Part shown: piece by piece, positions 7,310-14,034 of the stretch
Layout: each line of letters starts with the position of its first letter
How positions within the stretch are numbered: the first letter of the stretch is position 1
Assembly: GCA_036555005.1 (NCBI GenBank)
Contig: DATBME010000012.1
Span: 1-24,810, forward strand
From: DASSCW01 sp036555005
Lineage (GTDB): Bacteria; Chloroflexota; Limnocylindria; QHBO01
Direction: 5' to 3'
DNA: 24,810 nt
The notes under the pieces: model-generated
Told to the model about the DNA's origin: nothing
The model's input: only the letters and a program-made list of their open reading frames with translations
The model's database searches: none
Made by a program: the position numbers and the translations under genes

Positions 7310-7972
7310 ATGTTCTTCCGCGACCTGTTCAAGGCCAAGATGCCCGAGCCCGGCGATGCCCTCCCCGGCAGGGCAGAGCCGATCCCCACCGCCGACACGA
7401 GCCTGATCAACGGCCAGCCCCTCAAGGGCCCGTACCCGGAGGGCTCCGAGATCGCAGACTTCGCCCTGGGCTGCTTCTGGGGCGAGGAGAAGATGTACTG
7501 GCAGCAGCCGGGCGTGATCGTCACCGCCGTCGGCTACCAGGGCGGGACCACACCGAATCCGACGTACAAGGAGGTCTGCACCGGTCGCACGGGCCACGCC
7601 GAATCGGTTCGCGTCGTCTACGACCCGCAGCGGATCAGCTACGAGCAGCTGCTCAAGCTGTTCTGGGAGGCACACGACCCGACCCAGGGCTACCGCCAGG
7701 GCAACGACGTCGGGACCCAGTACCGCTCGGCCATCTTCACCCATACCGATGCGCAGGCCGCGGCGGCCGAGGCCTCCAAGGCCATGTACCAGGCCGAGCT
7801 ATCGAAGGCTGGTTATGGGGAGATCACCACCGAGATCAGGCCTGCTCCGGAGTTCTATTTCGCGGAGGACTACCACCAGCAGTATCTGGTGAAGAACCCG
7901 AACGGCTACTGCCCGATCCATGCCACCGGCGTGAAGCTGGAAGGACCGATCGTCCATATGGAGCAGGTCTAG
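7310..7972 (+). CDS. msrA: peptide-methionine (S)-S-oxide reductase MsrA
   Basis: A 220-residue enzyme that reduces methionine-S-sulfoxide in proteins and as free amino acid. It has the E. coli-type architecture, with an N-terminal extension (ALPGR near residue 18-21) before the catalytic GCFWG motif, Cys55. Further family blocks are NPTYKEVCTGRTGHAESVRV, FWEAHDPTQ, GNDVGTQYRSAI and YHQQYLVKNPNGYCP, where Cys201 is the likely resolving cysteine. The extra C-terminal cysteine found in E. coli MsrA is absent (…ATGVKL). Start ATG 7310 was chosen by homology to the extension and by the TACACT element 6 nt upstream. It is convergent with the lipoprotein gene downstream. Confidence 0.95.
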   Translation: MFFRDLFKAKMPEPGDALPGRAEPIPTADTSLINGQPLKGPYPEGSEIADFALGCFWGEEKMYWQQPGVIVTAVGYQGGTTPNPTYKEVCTGRTGHAESVRVVYDPQRISYEQLLKLFWEAHDPTQGYRQGNDVGTQYRSAIFTHTDAQAAAAEASKAMYQAELSKAGYGEITTEIRPAPEFYFAEDYHQQYLVKNPNGYCPIHATGVKLEGPIVHMEQV

Positions 7973-8031
7973 GCCGGCCCCGTGTAAGTCACCACTCCGA
8001 TCAGCGCCAGCGCCAACGGTAGAAGCCGGCG

Positions 8032-8063
8032 CCGATGAACAGGAGAGATGACTTCCTCATCGG
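8032..8063. terminator. hairpin between msrA and the convergent lipoprotein gene
   Basis: CCGATGA (8032-8038) pairs with TCATCGG (8057-8063), extended after a small bulge by GGAG against TTCC. It lies in the 158-bp convergent gap and could act as a two-way terminator. It has no clear T tract. Confidence 0.35.
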
Positions 8064-8130
8064 GTGGCCGTTCCTCGCCGCTCCCGCAGCCGGTCGCTGG
8101 GTCGCCGGACAGCGCGCTCCGCAAGCAACC

Positions 8131-8925
8131 TCATGGCTCGATCCGAATGGAGTCGAGGATCGCGTCGCGCTCGGCGAGGTCCTCGGCAGCTGAGCCGGGC
8201 GACTGGCCTGCGGCGATGAGCAGACGGGTTCCTTCGACGTCGAGTATCCAGAACTCCTCGGTGTAGCCAGGCCCGGTGTAGCCGTAGAACGCGTCGCCTG
8301 GTTCGGCTGTGTCGATGAAGGCGACCCAGCTCTTGAGGTCGCCACCGATGCAGTCGATGAAGTGGCCGTTGTCTCCCTCTCCATCCACCGGCAGTTCGGG
8401 CACGATCCACTCCAGGTGCTGGCCGCTGTAGCCGTAGATGCTCACCTCGCTCGGGGGCGAGGTCACCTGGAATGGGGCCAGATCCGTCAGCGCTGTCGCG
8501 AGGTCGCCGACAGTCCGCCCGACCGGAGGATTGGCCCACGAGTGGTCGCGACAGCCATCGCTGACCAGATTCGATACGGTGGTGATGCTCAAGCCGACGT
8601 GTCCAACATCGGAGAACTTGGCAGCGCCGATCCACATCGACCATCCCTCGTCGGCGATCTCGTACGCCACCCGCATCGGGGTGGAAGGGTCCCCATCGGG
8701 GTCGATGAAATAGGTCCCGGGTTCGAGCGGAGCGAGGGGCTCGAGCGCCATTACGTCCTGGCCCATTGGTGCGGAGCTCGATGTGGGCGCGGAGCTTATC
8801 GCCGGTGTCGGGATCGCGGTAGCGCCCGAGCCCGAACTGCTGCAGCCGGACACGACACAGAGAATGGCTGCGGCGGCGAGGACCGGTCGTATCGCCGCTG
8901 AACTGGTGGTCGACACAGCCGGCAC
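8131..8925 (-). CDS. orphan secreted lipoprotein
   Basis: A 264-residue lipoprotein I cannot assign to a family. The signal region ends in the lipobox VSGC (Cys28), followed by a Ser/Thr/Ala/Pro linker of ~40 residues. The mature domain (~200 residues) is acidic and rich in Gly, Trp and Tyr, with one Cys in DGCRDHSW and one in HFIDCIGGD that could form a disulphide. GTG 8925 is the chosen start because GGAGGT lies 5 nt upstream (8931-8936). An in-frame ATG at 8967 would place a Cys/His-rich stretch before the signal peptide. This is one of the few genes here with a strong Shine-Dalgarno. It is convergent with msrA. Confidence 0.8.
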   Translation of the reverse strand: MPAVSTTSSAAIRPVLAAAAILCVVSGCSSSGSGATAIPTPAISSAPTSSSAPMGQDVMALEPLAPLEPGTYFIDPDGDPSTPMRVAYEIADEGWSMWIGAAKFSDVGHVGLSITTVSNLVSDGCRDHSWANPPVGRTVGDLATALTDLAPFQVTSPPSEVSIYGYSGQHLEWIVPELPVDGEGDNGHFIDCIGGDLKSWVAFIDTAEPGDAFYGYTGPGYTEEFWILDVEGTRLLIAAGQSPGSAAEDLAERDAILDSIRIEP

Positions 8926-9095
8926 GTGGCACCTCCGACAAATTGCCAAATGTGCGGGCAGCGGCAACGGTTGAGTTGCGCGGACTCTAGCGGCGTGAAA
9001 GAAGGTGTACCAGCATCAAGCCGCTCGCCATCCGAGGTACAGATGGCCACGCTGCCACGGAGCTCCGGCCCTCGCTGCCGCCTAGCCCATGGCGC

Positions 9096-9536
9096 CTAGG
9101 GTGTGATCACAAATGTCTCGCAGTCCATATCGAGGACATCCAACGTGGCGTCGTAGTAGACGATGTCGTGACCGCCGCCGCAGTCGACCGTGTCAACTTG
9201 GCCGTCCGCCACGTGGATTGCGTCATTGCCCAGCCCGCCACTGACCCAGTCGGATCCGTGGCCGCCTCCGAGCAAGTCACTGCCCGAGTTGCCGAAGATG
9301 GTGTCGTCCCCGCTGTGACCTCTGACGTGGTCGTGGCGAGGACCGCCGTACAGTAGGTCGTCTCCCCGCCGGCCATTGACGAAGTCTTTTCCGCCTCGCC
9401 CGCTGATGATGTCGGGCCCGGGCGTGCCGATCAGCTTGTCGGAGGCATCGGTCCCGATGATCTCCGCCGCCAGGACGGGCGCCGCCACCAGGGCAATACC
9501 AAGCGTCAGTAGAGCGATTGAGACTACGCGGCGCAT
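9096..9536 (-). CDS. secreted RTX-type calcium-binding repeat protein
   Basis: A 146-residue exported protein. A signal peptide (MRRVVSIALLTLGIALVAAPVLAAE) is followed by about five hemolysin-type nonapeptide repeats (GGxGxDxhx pattern: GRGGKDFVN, GRRGDDLLY, GHSGDDTIF, GNSGSDLLG, GGLGNDAIH) that bind Ca2+ in a parallel beta-roll. It ends in a DTVDCGGGHDIVYYD segment and DMDCE. The two terminal cysteines could pair. There is no catalytic domain, so it is likely a structural or adhesive surface protein. ATG 9536 was preferred over 9572 because the signal peptide starts there and GGAGG lies 10 nt upstream. Confidence 0.85.
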   Translation of the reverse strand: MRRVVSIALLTLGIALVAAPVLAAEIIGTDASDKLIGTPGPDIISGRGGKDFVNGRRGDDLLYGGPRHDHVRGHSGDDTIFGNSGSDLLGGGHGSDWVSGGLGNDAIHVADGQVDTVDCGGGHDIVYYDATLDVLDMDCETFVITP

Positions 9537-9571
9537 TCGGCCATCCCCTCCCAGCTCGTGACCCAGCGCCA

Positions 9572-9577
9572 AGTGTA
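9572..9577 (-). promoter_or_regulatory. -10-like element for the RTX-repeat gene
   Basis: TACACT on the minus strand lies 35 nt before ATG 9536, giving a ~28-nt leader that includes the GGAGG ribosome-binding site at 9547-9551. This contrasts with the leaderless genes around it. Confidence 0.4.
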
Positions 9578-9628
9578 GGCCGGCGGCGCCCGCCCACAGT
9601 GCTTGCGGAGGTCTAGGCCGGACGCCAA

Positions 9629-9973
9629 CTACATCGACAGGAAGGGCTTGAACAGGCGGACGGGACTGTCTGCCAGCTTCTCCTCGAGCTCCGGGCTCGC
9701 ACTACCGAGGACCTCGCCTTCGACGGAGGCCGTCGCCAGGACTGCATCGCTGACCTCGGCCATGTGCTCGCCATGCTCGATGAGAGCCTGGGAGTCGCGA
9801 TACCGCTCGATCACGATGGCCTCCGACTCATCGTCGTTGAAGTAGACGTCGTACTGCAGCGTTCCGGTGTCCTTCGCCTTCACGATCTCCATGGCCCGCT
9901 TGGACAGACGCTTGTACTCATCGACTTTGCCCTCGTGAAACCTGAACCGAGCGATACCCAGCAGCTCACCCAT
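9629..9973 (-). CDS. antibiotic-biosynthesis-monooxygenase (ABM) domain protein
   Basis: A 114-residue protein with the dimeric alpha/beta-barrel (ABM/quinol monooxygenase-like) pattern: a first strand GIARFRFHEGKVDEYKRL, then TLQYDVYFNDDESEAIVIERYRDSQALIEHGEH, the family's E-(R/S)-Y-x-(D/S)-xxA-(L/F)xxH core. Members act on quinones or other aromatic compounds, or serve as reactive-species scavengers; here the substrate is unknown. ATG 9973 is chosen over 9988 because GGAGGT (9981-9986) lies exactly 7 nt upstream of it. It is divergent from the sigma factor gene, 105 bp away, and so may belong to that sigma factor's local regulon (inference). Confidence 0.8.
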   Translation of the reverse strand: MGELLGIARFRFHEGKVDEYKRLSKRAMEIVKAKDTGTLQYDVYFNDDESEAIVIERYRDSQALIEHGEHMAEVSDAVLATASVEGEVLGSASPELEEKLADSPVRLFKPFLSM

Positions 9974-10044
9974 TGGTCCGACCTCCATGACTGTGCGCCA
10001 GCTTCGCAGCAGGAGCCGTGCCCGTTGCCCGCAGTGCCCACCGG

Positions 10045-10073
10045 ATGACCGATCGGCGAAGCATCGGTAGCAT
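10045..10073 (+). promoter_or_regulatory. promoter of the ECF sigma gene
   Basis: ATGACC (10045-10050), a 17-nt spacer and TAGCAT (10068-10073). The tandem GTG start codons at 10079 and 10082 follow 5 and 8 nt after the -10, so the mRNA is probably leaderless. It closely matches the toxin-antitoxin promoter at 14006-14034 (TTGACC-N17-TAGCAT). Confidence 0.55.
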
Positions 10074-10078
10074 GGTCG

Positions 10079-11089
10079 GTGGTGACTGAGACGATCGCAG
10101 CCCCCACCACCGCCAGCGAGCAGGACCTGGAGCGGTACCGCGTCGAGCTGACCGGCTACTGCTACCGCATGCTCGGCTCCGCCTTCGAGGCGGAGGACGC
10201 CGTGCAGGAGACCTTCGTGCGCGCGTGGCGCAGCCTGGACCGATTCGAAGGCCGCTCAAGCCTGCGCTCCTGGCTGTACCGCATCGCCACCAACGTCTGC
10301 CTCTCGATGCTGGGCGCCAGCCAGCGGCGCGCCCGACCCATGGACCTGCAGGAACCGTCGTCCGCGGACCAACCGCTGCCGCCGCCGCTGGTCGAGAGCG
10401 CGTGGGTCGAGCCGGTGCCCGATGCTCGGGTGCTGCCGGCCGCCGGCGACCCGGCCGAGATCGCCGTGGCCCGCGAGTCGGTGAAGCTCGCCTTCGTGGC
10501 CGCCCTGCAGCACCTGCCGCCGCGCCAGCGAGCGGTGCTGATCCTGCGCGAGGTGCTGCGCTGGCACGCCGACGAGGTGGCGGAGCTGCTCGACACCACG
10601 GTCGCATCGGTCAACAGCGCGCTGCAGCGCGCGCGGACCACCCTGGCATCCGACAAGGTGCGGACCGCCGACGAGCATGACCCGATGGACCCTCAGCACG
10701 TCGCCCTTTTGGCGCGCTACGTGGATGCCTTCGAGCGCTACGACATGGACGCCCTGACCTCGCTATTGCGCGAGGATGCCGCCTGGAACATGCCGCCCTA
10801 CGCCATGTGGCTCCAGACGCACCAGGACATGGTCGACTGGTGCCTGGGGCCGGGCATCGGCTGCCGGGGTTCGCGCCTCGTTCCCATCCGGGCCAACGGC
10901 ACGCTGGCGTACGGGCAGTACAAGCCCGATCCGGCCGGCGGCCTGGCGCCCTGGTCGGTGCAGGTGCTCGAGCTGTCAGGCGATCGGATCAGCGGGATCA
11001 CCTTCTTCCTGGACACCGAGCGGCTCTTCCCGCTGTTCGGGCTGCCGGACCACCTCGACCCGGAGCCCGGGCAGGCCGTCCAAACCTGA
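10079..11089 (+). CDS. ECF sigma factor with C-terminal SnoaL-like domain (SigG/TIGR02960 type)
   Basis: A 336-residue RNA polymerase sigma-70 family factor. Region 2 spans residues ~20-85 (LTGYCYRMLGSAFEAEDAVQETFVRAW, then FEGRSSLRSWLYRIATNVC). A Pro-rich linker follows, then region 4 at ~130-190 (LPPRQRAVLILREVLRW; HTH around ADEVAELLDTTVASVNSALQRARTTL). A SnoaL/NTF2-like domain occupies ~205-325 (LLARYVDAFERYDMDALTSLLREDAAWNMPP … GITFFLDTERLFPLFGLP). In such families the fused C-terminal domain is thought to replace a separate anti-sigma factor. GTG 10079 is used; GTG 10082 is equally possible. Its last 114 nt are overlapped on the opposite strand by a STAS-domain gene. Confidence 0.9.
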   Translation: MVTETIAAPTTASEQDLERYRVELTGYCYRMLGSAFEAEDAVQETFVRAWRSLDRFEGRSSLRSWLYRIATNVCLSMLGASQRRARPMDLQEPSSADQPLPPPLVESAWVEPVPDARVLPAAGDPAEIAVARESVKLAFVAALQHLPPRQRAVLILREVLRWHADEVAELLDTTVASVNSALQRARTTLASDKVRTADEHDPMDPQHVALLARYVDAFERYDMDALTSLLREDAAWNMPPYAMWLQTHQDMVDWCLGPGIGCRGSRLVPIRANGTLAYGQYKPDPAGGLAPWSVQVLELSGDRISGITFFLDTERLFPLFGLPDHLDPEPGQAVQT

Positions 11090-11302
11090 CAGGGCCAACA
11101 GCTCCGCCAGCCCCTCCGGCGGATTCACGATCCGCAGGCTGCAGCCACCACGTCGCGCGGCCAGCAGCAGCCGCGCCACCAGCCCGACCACGCCGATGTC
11201 GATCCGACGCAGGAAGGCCAGGTCGCACTCGATGCCGTCCAGCGCAGTGCCTCCCCAGGGCGGGATGTCATGGCCCAGACCCGGCCGCCCCCGAAAACTC
11301 AT
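10976..11302 (-). CDS. STAS-domain protein overlapping the sigma factor 3' end
   Basis: A 108-residue protein. Residues ~20-80 (IECDLAFLRRID, VGLVARLLLAARRGGCSLRIVNPPEGLAELLALSGL) have the pattern of an anti-sigma-factor-antagonist (STAS/MlaB-like) domain, including the run of hydrophobic residues before LAARRxG and the PPEGLAELL helix. The frame has no stop for a long distance upstream, but there it only mirrors the FAD gene. ATG 11302 is the first methionine before the domain. The last 37 codons are antisense to the sigma gene and encode a charged tail (RQPEQREEPLGVQEEGDPADP). No Shine-Dalgarno is visible. Regulatory pairing with the sigma factor is an inference from position. Confidence 0.65.
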   Translation of the reverse strand: MSFRGRPGLGHDIPPWGGTALDGIECDLAFLRRIDIGVVGLVARLLLAARRGGCSLRIVNPPEGLAELLALSGLDGLPGLRVEVVRQPEQREEPLGVQEEGDPADPIA

Positions 11303-11321
11303 CGGCTGATGGACCGATGAG
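11298..11321. repeat. 8-8-8 perfect inverted repeat at the STAS gene start
   Basis: CTCATCGG (11298-11305) and CCGATGAG (11314-11321) are perfect complements around an 8-nt centre. The repeat covers the STAS start codon and sits ~24 bp before the FAD gene -10 element. It could be an operator for one or both divergent genes. Confidence 0.55.
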
Positions 11322-11344
11322 ATGCGGTCTCGGGCGCGGTCCGT

Positions 11345-11368
11345 TAGGGTGAAAGCTCCCCAACGGAG
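11345..11368 (+). promoter_or_regulatory. -10 element and ribosome-binding site of the FAD oxidoreductase gene
   Basis: TAGGGT (11345-11350) would give a ~20-nt leader. CGGAG (11364-11368) lies 9 nt before GTG 11378. This is a conventional leadered start. Confidence 0.45.
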
Positions 11369-11377
11369 AACCGCATC

Positions 11378-12757
11378 GTGTCGTTGACCCCGTCCATGAC
11401 CAGCATCGTCACCGAGCTGCGTGACCGCGTACGCGGCCGCGTGATCGGCCCGGAAGACCCCGACTACGACCAGGCGCGCACCGTCACGGTGGGTGGCATC
11501 GACCGCCATCCGGCGGCGATCGCGCGCGTCGCCGACACCGACGACGTGGCAGCGGTCATCGCCATGGCACAGGAGACCGGCCTGGAGCTGGCGGTCCGCT
11601 GCGGCGGCCACTCGGGCGCCGGCCACAGCGTGACCGAGGGCGGCATCGTGCTCGACCTGCACGACCTCAAGGCCACCGACTTCGACCTCGAGGCGGGGAC
11701 CGTCTGGGCGCAGAGTGGCCTGACCGCCGGCGAGCTGACCAGCGCGGCCGCCGAACGCGGCGTGGCCGTCGGCTTCGGAGACACCGGCTCGGTGGGGATC
11801 GGCGGGATCACGCTGGGCGGGGGCATCGGCTACCTCGTGCGCAAGCTGGGCCTGACCATCGACTCGCTGCTCGGCGCCGAGGTCGTCACGGCCGACGGGC
11901 AGGTGCTCCAGGTCGACGCTGACAGCCACCCGGACCTGTTCTGGGCGCTCCGCGGCGGTGGCGGCAACTTCGGGGTGGCGACCCGCTTCCGGTACCGGCT
12001 GCATCCAATGCCCAGCTTTGTGGGCGGCATGCTGCTGCTGCCGGCGACCGCCGAGACGGTGGCTGGCTTCATCGCGGCAGCGGAGGCGGCGCCGGAGGAG
12101 CTGTCGACCATCGCCAACGTGATGCCGACTCCGCCCATGCCGTTCGTGCCCGAGGAATGGCACGGCAAGCTGGCGATCATGGGCATGCTCGCCTACGCGG
12201 GCGATGCCGAGGCCGGTGAGCGCGCGATCGCGCCCTTCCGGGACCTGGCCGAGCCGATCGCCGACATGGTGAAGCCGATGCCCTACCCCGAGATGTACCC
12301 GCCGGAGGAGGAGGAGTACCACCCGCTGGCGGTGGCCAACACGCTGTTCGTGGATCGCATCGACCTGCCGGTGGCGGAGACGATCATGCGCTGGCTGAAC
12401 GACTCCGATGCCGCCATGCGCGTGGCGCAGCTGCGCGTCCTGGGCGGGCAGATGGCGCGCGTGCCGGCCGATGCCACGGCCTTCGCCCATCGGTCCCGTC
12501 GCATCCTGATCAACGTGGCGGCCTTCTACGAGGGCCCGGACGACAGGCCGATGCGCCAGGCCTGGGTCGATGGCTTCGCCGATGCGCTGCGCGGTGACAA
12601 CCACGACGCGTACGTCAACTTCCTGGTGGACGAGGGCGAGGCGCGCGTCCATGACGCGTACCCGGCCGCGACCTGGGAGCGGCTCTCCCGCGTCAAGGCC
12701 AAGTACGACCCCGGCAACCTGTTCCGGCTGAACCAGAACGTCCCGCCCGCGGCTTAG
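11378..12757 (+). CDS. FAD-linked oxidoreductase, berberine-bridge-enzyme type
   Basis: A 459-residue PCMH-type FAD enzyme. The FAD domain covers residues ~1-205, with the RCGGHSGAGHSV motif whose His78 is the expected 8-alpha-histidyl FAD attachment site, and GIGGITLGGGIGYL. It ends in a BBE domain, TWERLSRVKAKYDPGNLFRLNQNVPP. At the place where many relatives carry a second, cysteinyl FAD linkage there is a GDTGSVG segment without Cys, so single covalent attachment is likely. It probably oxidises an alcohol, sugar or aromatic substrate with O2; no substrate can be named. GTG 11378 follows CGGAG by 9 nt. Its stop shares TTAG with the convergent DDN gene. Confidence 0.9.
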   Translation: MSLTPSMTSIVTELRDRVRGRVIGPEDPDYDQARTVTVGGIDRHPAAIARVADTDDVAAVIAMAQETGLELAVRCGGHSGAGHSVTEGGIVLDLHDLKATDFDLEAGTVWAQSGLTAGELTSAAAERGVAVGFGDTGSVGIGGITLGGGIGYLVRKLGLTIDSLLGAEVVTADGQVLQVDADSHPDLFWALRGGGGNFGVATRFRYRLHPMPSFVGGMLLLPATAETVAGFIAAAEAAPEELSTIANVMPTPPMPFVPEEWHGKLAIMGMLAYAGDAEAGERAIAPFRDLAEPIADMVKPMPYPEMYPPEEEEYHPLAVANTLFVDRIDLPVAETIMRWLNDSDAAMRVAQLRVLGGQMARVPADATAFAHRSRRILINVAAFYEGPDDRPMRQAWVDGFADALRGDNHDAYVNFLVDEGEARVHDAYPAATWERLSRVKAKYDPGNLFRLNQNVPPAA

Positions 12758-13116
12758 GCCGGAGCGGCTTCCAGCACGAAGAGGGGCAGCGTGCGGCTCG
12801 TCCGCCGCTGGTAGGTGGCGTACAGCGGGAAGGCCTCGCACACGAGCCGCCAGAGGCGATCGCGCTCCTGGCCGGTCGCCTCGCGTGCCATCACCGGGCG
12901 ACGCGTCTTCCCGTCCTGGATCGCGGCGGCCGGCGTGGCGCGCAGGTTGAGTGCCCAGGCCGGGTGGCGGGCGCGTCCGCCAGCCGAGCCGACGACGACC
13001 AGGTCCTCCCCGTCCGGCCAGGCGTAGAGGGTCACCTGCCGCGTCCTGCCCGATCGCCGGCCGGTGGTCTGCAGGCCGATCTGGCGCCGGCCCCCGGATC
13101 GCTGCATGGTCGCCAT
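12754..13116 (-). CDS. DDN-family (F420-type) nitroreductase/deazaflavin-dependent oxidoreductase
   Basis: A 120-residue split-barrel flavin/deazaflavin enzyme. The diagnostic run is IGLQTTGRRSGRTRQVTLYA followed by VVVGSAGGRARHPAWALNLRATP, typical of the nitroreductase family linked to coenzyme F420 (DDN family). It then has ARE, LVCEAFPLYATYQRRTSRTLPLFVLE. The cofactor is inferred from family, not shown by a motif alone. Start choice is uncertain: ATG 13116 is used here. A TTG at 13143 makes a TTGA overlap with the RES toxin stop, and ATG 13107 has GGGAG upstream. It is the third gene of the Xre-RES operon. The 3' end overlaps the FAD gene stop by four bases. Confidence 0.8.
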   Translation of the reverse strand: MATMQRSGGRRQIGLQTTGRRSGRTRQVTLYAWPDGEDLVVVGSAGGRARHPAWALNLRATPAAAIQDGKTRRPVMAREATGQERDRLWRLVCEAFPLYATYQRRTSRTLPLFVLEAAPA

Positions 13117-13139
13117 GCTCCCGGCGACCTGGCGGACTG

Positions 13140-13685
13140 TCAACCGCGCTCCGTGGGCGGCGCGGAGAGCGCGGACGCGGGAGCCGTCTCGCGCCGCCGC
13201 CGTCGCATGCGAACACGCTCAAAGGCCCGTGGCAGGACCACCAGGTTCCAGCCGTCCTCGGTGGCGGCGCTCGGCGCGATGACGCCGTCGACCCCCAGCG
13301 CGGCGGCGGCGCGGGCGACGCGTCGCGCGTCGCGATTCGGGACGTCCGGCGACCACGGACCGATCAGGCCGGCCACGCCGACGCGCAGCGCTCGCCGGGT
13401 CGCCGCCTTCCGCAGGTCCAGCACGGTGAGATTGACCTCGAGCTCGCATACCCAGCGCGGGTCGTCATCCGGCTGCCGAGGCGCGTCGCTGGCGTTGGCC
13501 CACTCGGCCCACATGGTGGTGCGGTCCAGTGCCGCGTACAGCGGCCACGGGTCGCCCGCAGCGTGATAGCGGCCAGGGTGCGGCGCCGGCTGCTCGGGCG
13601 GCAGGCAGCCGGGGACGCGGATCGCGGTCTGCCGCCAGGCGCGGCCGCGGAAGCGGCTGACCGGCGCGAGGGTGCGAGCCGTCAG
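13140..13685 (-). CDS. RES-domain toxin (NAD+-degrading type), apparent CTG start
   Basis: A 181-residue RES-domain protein, the toxin of Xre-RES type II modules, whose studied members deplete NAD+. Visible landmarks are VSRFRGRAW at the start, GRYHAAGDPWPLYAAL (Arg39, Tyr50), WAEW (Glu61), LTVLDL, and GVIAPSA with Ser139 near the end; Arg, Glu and Ser are the family's namesake residues. An arginine-rich tail (MRRRRRE) follows. There is no in-frame ATG, GTG or TTG before codon 58, which would delete the Arg/Tyr part. The only position keeping the whole domain is CTG at 13685, overlapping the antitoxin stop as CTGA. A mutated start cannot be excluded. Confidence 0.8.
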   Translation of the reverse strand: MTARTLAPVSRFRGRAWRQTAIRVPGCLPPEQPAPHPGRYHAAGDPWPLYAALDRTTMWAEWANASDAPRQPDDDPRWVCELEVNLTVLDLRKAATRRALRVGVAGLIGPWSPDVPNRDARRVARAAAALGVDGVIAPSAATEDGWNLVVLPRAFERVRMRRRRRETAPASALSAPPTERG

Positions 13686-13999
13686 GTCGGGTCCCCGGCC
13701 GCATAGGCGAGCGCGGCGCCGCGCACGCGGTCGAACTCGCCGGCGGCCAGCAGCTCCACCGGCCGTCGCCAGCCAAGATGCGCGCTGCGGCCGGTGAGCC
13801 AGGCCTGGCGCGCCCGTGGGGCCATCTGCGCGCCCAGGATCTCCAGGACCGCCACGAGGTCATCCAGCCGCAGCCGGTACTCGGTGCGGCGCGGCCCCAT
13901 GCCCGCTCGCCAGCGCTCGACCGTGCGTGGACTGGCCCCGGTCGCCTCCGACACGACTCGTGCCGGTAGCCGCAGCGCAGCCGTCGAGTTCATCGCCAT
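13682..13999 (-). CDS. Xre/MbcA/ParS-type antitoxin of the RES module
   Basis: A 105-residue DNA-binding antitoxin. Residues ~11-32 form a helix-turn-helix (LPARVVSEATGASPRTVERWRAG). The C-terminal DUF2384-like toxin-binding domain spans ~60-102, with AWLTGRSAHLGWRRPVELLAAGEFDRV matching the family's G-W/N-x-x-P-x-x-LL-x-x-G pattern. It would neutralise the RES toxin by occluding its active site and repress the operon. ATG 13999 lies 6 nt after a TAGCAT -10, so translation is probably leaderless; a second ATG is at 13993. Its TGA stop is shared with the toxin's CTG start, a tight antitoxin-first coupling. Confidence 0.85.
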   Translation of the reverse strand: MAMNSTAALRLPARVVSEATGASPRTVERWRAGMGPRRTEYRLRLDDLVAVLEILGAQMAPRARQAWLTGRSAHLGWRRPVELLAAGEFDRVRGAALAYAAGDPT

Positions 14000-14005
14000 G
14001 CGTGG

Positions 14006-14034
14006 ATGCTATCGCCGGTGCAAGTGTCGGTCAA
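14006..14034 (-). promoter_or_regulatory. sigma70-like promoter of the Xre-RES-DDN operon
   Basis: On the minus strand: TTGACC (14034-14029), a 17-nt spacer, TAGCAT (14011-14006), then 6 nt to ATG 13999. This is the best canonical promoter in the window. The -35 overlaps the TGA stop of the upstream hydrolase gene. Confidence 0.75.

Noticed and set aside
7975..8130. Short minus-strand frames with hydrophobic C-termini (LLPLALALIGVVTYTG in one frame, SSLLFIGAGFYRW in another)
   Set aside because: The hydrophobic pieces lie in different frames, no plausible start with a ribosome-binding site was found, and the stretch fits a convergent spacer with a hairpin.
10976..13222. Very long minus-strand open frame (over 700 codons) across the FAD gene
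   Set aside because: Only the last ~108 codons look like a protein (STAS). The rest mirrors the FAD gene, has low-complexity His/Arg/Ala/Gly composition and no family pattern.
13140..13514. RES protein starting at ATG 13514 (124 residues)
   Set aside because: This would remove the conserved Arg/Tyr part of the RES domain, which reads through in the same frame up to the CTG at 13685.
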